In this document: positions 57,885-64,000 of the stretch, one piece after another
Numbering within the stretch: position 1 is the stretch's first letter
Layout of the letters: every line of letters begins with the position of its first letter
Assembly: GCA_963920665.1 (NCBI GenBank)
Contig: OY987265.1
Span: forward strand, 2,919,001-2,983,000
Source of the DNA: Straminergon stramineum
Taxonomy: Eukaryota > Streptophyta > Bryopsida > Hypnales > Calliergonaceae
Length of the DNA stretch: 64,000 bases
Direction of reading: 5' to 3'
Position numbers and translations under genes: made by a program
The notes under the pieces: model-generated
Seen by the model: the letters and a program-made list of their open reading frames with translations, nothing else
Database searches by the model: none
What the model was told of the DNA's origin: nothing

Positions 57885-59467
57885 CCCCTCATCACTTGAA
57901 GTCCAAACATGTGTAAAACCATCCTTCCTTTTCAAGTGCTATAAGTCTAAATTTCAATGGAGTATGAAAATCTCAACTGTACAATCTTGTAGTATGCATG
58001 TTGTATAGGAGGAGGTCCTCAAATGGAGTGGGCATTTGGAAGTGACCATAGGAGTAGCCCGTGTATAGAGTATGTGGTTGTTGAAATGGACACCATTTTT
58101 TGAGGTAGAAAAATGTGATTGCAAGTGCATGATTTTAGGACAGTGAGCAATGCTTTTGGACTATTATTATGTGTGATTCTCTCATCATGAATGCATCATT
58201 TAATTGTGAACACAAAATTCAAGATGACAATAAGAAAGAAATGATAAATATAAATTTGAAGGTACAAATTTTTGTTGCTCAATTTAGGACACTTTATTCC
58301 CACATTATGGAACTTTCTTGAACATAGTAAGCACCCACTTCATCTATTTCTAGACCAATCTGCTCTTTTCAAAGGCACATGATCATTCATTACTGCTAAA
58401 GTCTATGACCATTAATAGTGACCTACAAACTCTTTACTTTGGAAAGTCATATCTAATTCATTCTAATTCAGAAAATTCCAATTTAAATTGCAATTTGTTT
58501 CTTTTCCATTTCTCTATCTACCCAAGAAAATTGGAAATCATTGGACAACCAATCTCTTCCACACATCTATTTTTCTCCTTAGATGTGCCATTCTTGAGCC
58601 TTCTTCCTTAGATGGTGTGAAACAAATTTGGGGTCATTTGACCGTATAGATTGAATGATTATAATGTTTCAGTGTTGAAAAAAGATGGTGAAATTTTCTT
58701 AAAAAAATATTTGGAGGTGAAATTTGATTTCTAAACCTACTCAAATGAAAAAACTTGGAAACACAAAGTGATTCAAAACCAAAAGACAAAAACTTTAGTG
58801 AAAAAAATATCATTCAATTGACTCATTGTGTCTACAAAATTGTTTTGAAATGTCAAAAAACAATGAAAAAAGTAGCACAAAATCACATCTATGGCTGAAC
58901 CTCCTTCTAATACAATGCTTCTTAGGCACTCATTACCTCTTGGTAATGAGTGATATGAAATTTTAACCACAAAAAATAGACTAGTATGTAAAACTTTTCT
59001 AACAAAAATGATTGAAAACGGACCACATATGAAGAAGTTATAAGCTGTAGCAGTTTATTGTAATGCAAAAATGTTTGGATTTTGAACTTTGAATTGCTCC
59101 CAAACATCCAAAACAACTTGCATTCACATTAAAAATTTACCACAATAACTAGACCTTGTGAAGAACAACACCCAACAAGTTTTATTGAAAAAAAGCATTA
59201 TATGAAAAAGTTACAAGCCCCCAAAGTTGCAGCCATCAGAATGCAATGTGGTGAACTCAAATTGAACCTGTGAACTTCGAAGTGCTCTCAAAAACTCAGT
59301 TCATCTTGAATTGATCTGAAAATTTTACCAGTGAAACTAGACTAATATACACAACTTTTCCAACAAATTTTTATTGAATTCGGACATCAAATGCAAAAGG
59401 AACAGCACTTTGAATTTGACTGCCAGACAATGTGAGGACACTTTTAGTCTCCTCCGACGTTCAAGGG
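57885..59467 (-). mobile_element. TTAA-flanked family B element with internal insertion, 1583 bp
   Basis: Shares TTAA 57881-57884 with the preceding MITE and ends at TTAA 59468-59471. Ends CCCCTCATCACTTG and, complemented, CCCTTGAACGTCGG. In inverse orientation to 25234-26230. The body is split at about 58012-58615 by sequence not found in other members, interrupting the core (TGTACAATCTTGTAG ... then CATTTGACCGTATAGATTG). Confidence 0.7.
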
Positions 59468-59552
59468 TTAACAGAGTTCAAACTTGATGTCCAAGGAGGA
59501 CATTCCAAGTTAAGTTAAGTTCTACGACTGAATATTTTACACTGGAGGAGGT

Positions 59553-60012
59553 GGATGGAAACTAGATTTGATTGGCACCTGTTGGTTTTCAGGTGCTATC
59601 AATAAAGTGAGGATAACTGCTGACAATCATTTATATAACTTCTGCAAGTAACTTAACTTGTTGAGAGGAGCCACCTGCCTTGAACTGAACCTTCCTTGCA
59701 GTCTTGCACTCCTCTGAGTCGGCCGCTGGACTAATTTGTACGAGTAACCGAAGCCAGATGGCAAATTCCAAGAGATTCCCAACCAACCAACAAAGACATC
59801 CATTGGAAGTTAGGCTTGTACTTAGTTTAGAGTTGTAGCCATCACTGATCCCAAAGCGACAAAATGCGAAGGTGTGCAAATGTTTGCCACATCCGCCGCA
59901 AGGCTTGTCAAGTTGTCACACAAGCAGCATGGATTCTGTGGATGGATGCCATGTTGCAGGAGGAGACTTGGGGGATGCAACTGAAGGTGGTGATGAAGAT
60001 GGTGATCTAGAG
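59553..60012 (-). repeat. inverted copy of 44636-45186
   Basis: See the 44-kb entry. A minus-strand frame here reads KPCGGCGKHLHTFAFCRFG but is not preserved in the other copy, so coding status is doubtful. Confidence 0.6.
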
Positions 60013-60124
60013 GGACACGGAAGTTAACATATCTTACCAAGTGATTATTCTTTGCACCAGAAAACTAACCAGAAAACTGAATGGGAGGGGTGGATTAAAT
60101 GACATGAACAGTACACTAATAATG

Positions 60125-60950
60125 GTATTTAGTGTTTGCAACATAGACACTATTTGTCAACTTCAGAAATCTTTTAGGAAATAATTTTATTACAAGATTA
60201 CACGTAGTGTTAGCAATTATTTCATCAAATTGCAATGAAAAACATTAAAACTATGAAGTGATTCAAAATCAACATGCAAAGACATTGGTGAAAGAAATAT
60301 CATTTGATTGACTCATTGTGTCTGCAAAATGGTTTTGAAATATACAAAAATAATAAAAAAAAGTTGCAATAAACACATCTAAGTGGTTGAACCTCCTCCT
60401 CCTAAAGTGCTTCTCGATCACTCATAACTTCTTGGATTTATATGAAATTTTAACTGCAAAATCTAAACTAGTATGTTCAACTTTCCCAATTTTTTTTTAT
60501 TAGAAATGGACACTGTATAAAGAAGAAACAAGTTGCCGAAGTTCATTGTAATCCAAAAACATCTAGATTTTGAACTTCGAATTACTCCCAGACATTCAAA
60601 ACAACTTGGATTGACATGAAAATATTACCACAATAACTAGACTTCAAGGGGATTATAATCCAAAAAAAATTTATTGAAAAAAACCCTTGGATGAAGTCAC
60701 GAAGGAGATACAAGCCCCCAAAGTTGCAACCATCAAATGTAATTTGGTGAACTCAAATTGAACTTGTGATCTTTGATTGGCTTCCAAAACATTAATACAT
60801 CTTGAACTGATATGAAAATTTTACCATGCAAACTAGAAGAGAGAGCACAGATTTCCCAACAATTTTTATTGAATTTGGACACCGGATACAAAAGTTACAG
60901 CACTTTGAATTGGACTTCAAACTATGTGAGGGTCAAGGCAAGACACGATG
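60125..60950 (-). mobile_element. family B element fragment
   Basis: Matches the 58640-59440 part of the family (TGATATGAAATTTTAACYRCAAAAT, AAACAACTTGSATTSACATG, AAGCCCCCAAAGTTGCA). It separates two pieces (60035-60125 and 61200-61320) that are continuous in the inverted relative at 42660-42830. Confidence 0.6.
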
Positions 60951-62137
60951 AGGTGAGAACTATGGGAACTAGTACTTGGAGATATTTGGATAATGTAGCT
61001 TTTAAGATGCAAAAGTTTGATGAAGATCTCAAAGGCACAAGCATTCACTTATGAAAGAGAAAAGGAATAGTAGAGTTTGAAAGTAGCCAATTAGAGGTAG
61101 TGAAGTACGGATAGGGAGGCGGAGAGAAAGGGTGGCGGAGGGGTGGTGAACCCTAAACTTTAAATGCAAACCACTTGACATTTAGGGTGGGTGTGGTAAA
61201 AGTTAACATAACACTAAATACTATTATTAGTGTAGTTGAGTAGGAAGTGAAGTAAGGACACAACTCAAATCCAACATGTTGTTAGGGCTAATTAAGCCAA
61301 CTATCTTCACTTGGTTGGTATAGTACATTGGACATTAAATTGTGCCAACGAAAGTAGACTTGACTAACGGAGCTTGATATAGTCCCTAGTTTGGACCATC
61401 GAACCTGATTGAGCGTGCATGGGGGCAAGATCACGACCTTGTTGGACCACAACCCCACATGACTGCAACTTTGCAAGACTACGATTCCAACGAAATTAAG
61501 GACAACCACAACCACCCATGTCCTTTGTAGATTAGAGATTTTAGGATTTAGGGCAATGGATTAGGATTTTAGGGTCTTCTTTTAACTATGAACTAATTCA
61601 CATATCCCACATTGTTTGTTTTTCCTCCTAGCACCAAATATGTATACAAAGAGTTGTCTTTTCAATTCAAAACACAAATTATAGATGACTTTTGAAGCAA
61701 AGTGATGTAGATGTGACGTCATGCAACATCAATGTGGTTCCATTTCAAATGGACAATCTAACATCATGCAAAGAAAGACAACATTCGAACAATTTTTTCA
61801 AGTTCTACTAAAACAATGTTTTGTATAGCAATTCAAACTACATTTTTGAAGTTCCTTTAGGACATATAAACAACAAAGCCCCCATTAAAATAATGGTTTG
61901 TTCCTTGATTCAAAGTTTTTCTTAGAATTTTTTTAAACCTAGAGATTATTCAAAGAGTGTAACCAAGGAAATCAAGGGCATTGGCTAGAGGAAAGAAAAT
62001 CAAAAATTACAATCTAAAGAAGAAACCAATCACTTAATTACTCAAAAGAATCATAAGTGGGTTTCTTTAGGTTCCAAGTGATGACTTTGTCAGGATAGGA
62101 TCAAAAGAATGGGGTAAGAAGCCAAGTGTTATTGAAC
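60951..62137. other. non-coding region, nothing recognised apart from the 42.7-kb-related piece
   Basis: 61200-61320 is related by inversion to 42660-42780 (GTAGTTGAGTAGGAAG, CAACATGTTGTTA). A purine-rich run is at 61110-61145. No supported gene. Confidence 0.4.
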
Positions 62138-62141
62138 TTAA

Positions 62142-63060
62142 CCCCTAAAGTCCCAAATATAGTTTTTTGGCATTGTAAATATTTTGGGCCGTTCACTATG
62201 AGCGGAATTTTCCATTTTTTTCTTTGAAATTTTGACACAACATGTGCTCAAGGAGTAACTTTAAGGCCCAACAATTTTCATAACATTTGGCTACATGGTT
62301 AAAAAGTTATTGTATGATATGTAGTTTCTTTCCCAACTCGGGCAACTCGGACAGATCAGAAAAAATCACTTTTTTCAAAATGTGAAATTGATTTTCTAAA
62401 TTTCTATGTATGTGGAAAGCTTTGAACCATTCCATTTTGATCAATGAGGTGAAAGTTATGAGGAGTTTTAGTTTGCGGGCAGTTATGAATTCTCTACTCT
62501 AAAATAAACTTTGAACTCCTTTATTTTACTCAATTTTCAATATTTTTTGAAAAAAATAAAATCATAGGATGTAGATTTTTTATTACAAAATTACAACCAT
62601 TGGGATTTTCATTTTTCAAATCCATAACAAAATTCTTAACAATTTAGTATTTTCAATCATTATCTACTTCTTTCTATTTACTATTTTTTTCCTATATGTT
62701 GTATGATTCCAAATGATCTGAAAATTTTCAAGCATGTAGCTAATTTGCCTTGAAGAATGAATTAAAAGAGACACATCCATTTTGGACATTTTTTTCGACA
62801 AATATGACCTTTTTGAGAGCAACTGCCCAATTTTTCACAGGGACAAAAAAAGGATTTTTGTCAATTCAAACACTAATATCTTGCAATCTACAAGGTGGAA
62901 ATTTATGAAAAATTTTCCACATGTTTTCAAACCAGCTGAATACAAGATCATATAGTTACATGTGTCCAAAAATGTTTTTTTTTCTAAAATTTGGTTTGTG
63001 TACAAGAAATGGCAGTTTGGAAGCATTTTTGATGAAAACATAGTCAAAAATCTTTAGGGG
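62142..63060. mobile_element. TTAA-class piggyBac-like MITE, family A, 919 bp
   Basis: Left TTAA (62138-62141) then CCCCTAAAGTCCC; right ATCTTTAGGGG followed by TCAA (63061-63064, one change from TTAA). Full-length relative of 5232-6178 and 14870-15817. Core at about 62872-62970. Confidence 0.85.
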
Positions 63061-63064
63061 TCAA

Positions 63065-64000
63065 GGATGAACTCATGAGACGTCATTGAAAATCTATTAC
63101 AAAGAAGAGTGGTCCAAAGCCATACCGTCCTACTAGGATCCAAAGTCATCTTCCAAATAAGACGCTTTAGTTTAATATGAAGCGAAGTGTTCCTTCCTAC
63201 GTTGCAAATTGCATCCTCGGAGGAAGAACCAAATTGTAGCCCTAGACCAAAGATTTTTGGAGAGGCATGAGCCCATGATGCATTATTGCTAGGTCAAGTT
63301 GGGCCAACAACTCCATCCATCATTGGGATTGTATGCAAGAGGTATAGAACGGAGAGTACAAATCTACACACCGATTGACTCTGAGCATAATCAACGAATC
63401 AGTGAAGAGGAGTTTCTTCCAACCCTCATTCAAAACAAGTGCATGACACATCGATGCTCAGGAAGAGTTGTGCATATTAGCTATTCATAATCATTGCCTT
63501 GTGGATGATAGACCAAAGATAGCCAACCTTCTTTTGTGTGCATATTTGTGACATATTCCATCCCCACTTCATCAAGTAGCTAACTATGAGTACTTTTCTA
63601 CAATTTTCAAGGATTGACCTTTGAATTTGGGAGCAAGGTTTGATCAACAAGTAGACTTTTTGCCATATATGTATGAAGCAAGTCTCCATACGACTAGTTT
63701 CCATCGCCCTAGGTCAAATTGAAAGTTTTTGACACCACCACCAAAAAGATGAAAGGTTTGTGCAACTCTTCTTAGATTCCGAACTACCATGACTACTTGA
63801 ACTCTCTATTGAAGGGGTCTTTGTAGAATTAATTGGTTAGTTGTTTCACTCTGTGCCATGGCTACAAAATTATGGATGGTTTTCCAATTATATAACTAGG
63901 CTCAATGGCAATAAGGTACATGTCCTTAAGAAGTCATGCTTGCAAAGGAGAGATGGGTTGTTACCTAGAAATTCATCCTTTGCTAAATTTTGTCAAATAG
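63065..64000. other. right edge, no gene recognised
   Basis: Short frames on both strands (63299-63490 plus, 63477-63704 minus) have no motif I recognise. The minus strand near 63480-63720 could be an old transposon coding remnant, but stops break it. Confidence 0.3.

Noticed and set aside
62835..63704. Minus-strand frames near the right edge as transposase or RT genes
   Set aside because: The first is repeat sequence of a family A element; the second has no motif and is interrupted by stops in extended frames.
1..64000. tRNA, rRNA or other structured RNA genes
   Set aside because: I found no cloverleaf with properly spaced A and B boxes and no rRNA sequence; a covariance-model scan was not possible.

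Overview
This window looks like nuclear DNA of a land plant with a large, gene-poor, repeat-rich genome. The evidence is a nuclear ClpP-type exon with a chloroplast-targeting-like N terminus, a secreted S-protein-homologue (plant self-incompatibility S1 family) gene, spliceosomal GT-AG introns, CACTA and PIF/Harbinger-type elements with plant-typical termini, and a solo LTR. I cannot fix the lineage from sequence alone. No bacterial, organellar or viral gene set is present.

Layout. At 1-1457 lies the first coding exon of a ClpP gene on the minus strand. Its intron runs off the left edge and holds a ~190-bp tandem repeat, and a hairpin MITE lies just upstream of the gene. At 2186-6615 there is a non-autonomous CACTA element and a nested pair of elements flanked by TTAG. 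At 7055-9446 is a seven-exon gene of unknown function (copy A), followed by duplicated non-coding sequence, a possible gene-fragment-carrying MULE and a MITE (to 13.9 kb). From 14.5 to 22.6 kb the sequence is mostly non-autonomous DNA transposons. From 22.9 to 38.1 kb is a second, much more interrupted copy of the 6.8-13.9 kb block (copy B). Its gene is intact in exons 1-5 but broken downstream. It has been split by a ~1 kb element, a captured fragment, a MITE, a 1.3-kb solo LTR and a 7.6-kb block that carries the S-protein-homologue gene (35279-36265). From 38 to 64 kb there is no convincing intact gene. That part contains a retrotransposon gag remnant, a small CACTA MITE and many more transposon relics.

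The most notable system is a set of non-coding elements whose ends read CCCCTAAA...TTTAGGGG and which sit between two copies of TTAA (twice TTAG). This is the target-site signature of piggyBac-type transposition. One insertion has a clear empty-site counterpart in the same window, one is nested inside another, several abut and share one TTAA, and dissimilar members share an internal ~95-bp core. The second notable point is the duplicated unknown gene: about 545 bp of intron 1, exon 2 and intron 2 is identical by eye between copies, while exon 1 immediately upstream is strongly diverged.

All repeat alignments, exon models and boundaries were made by eye. No database search was run.
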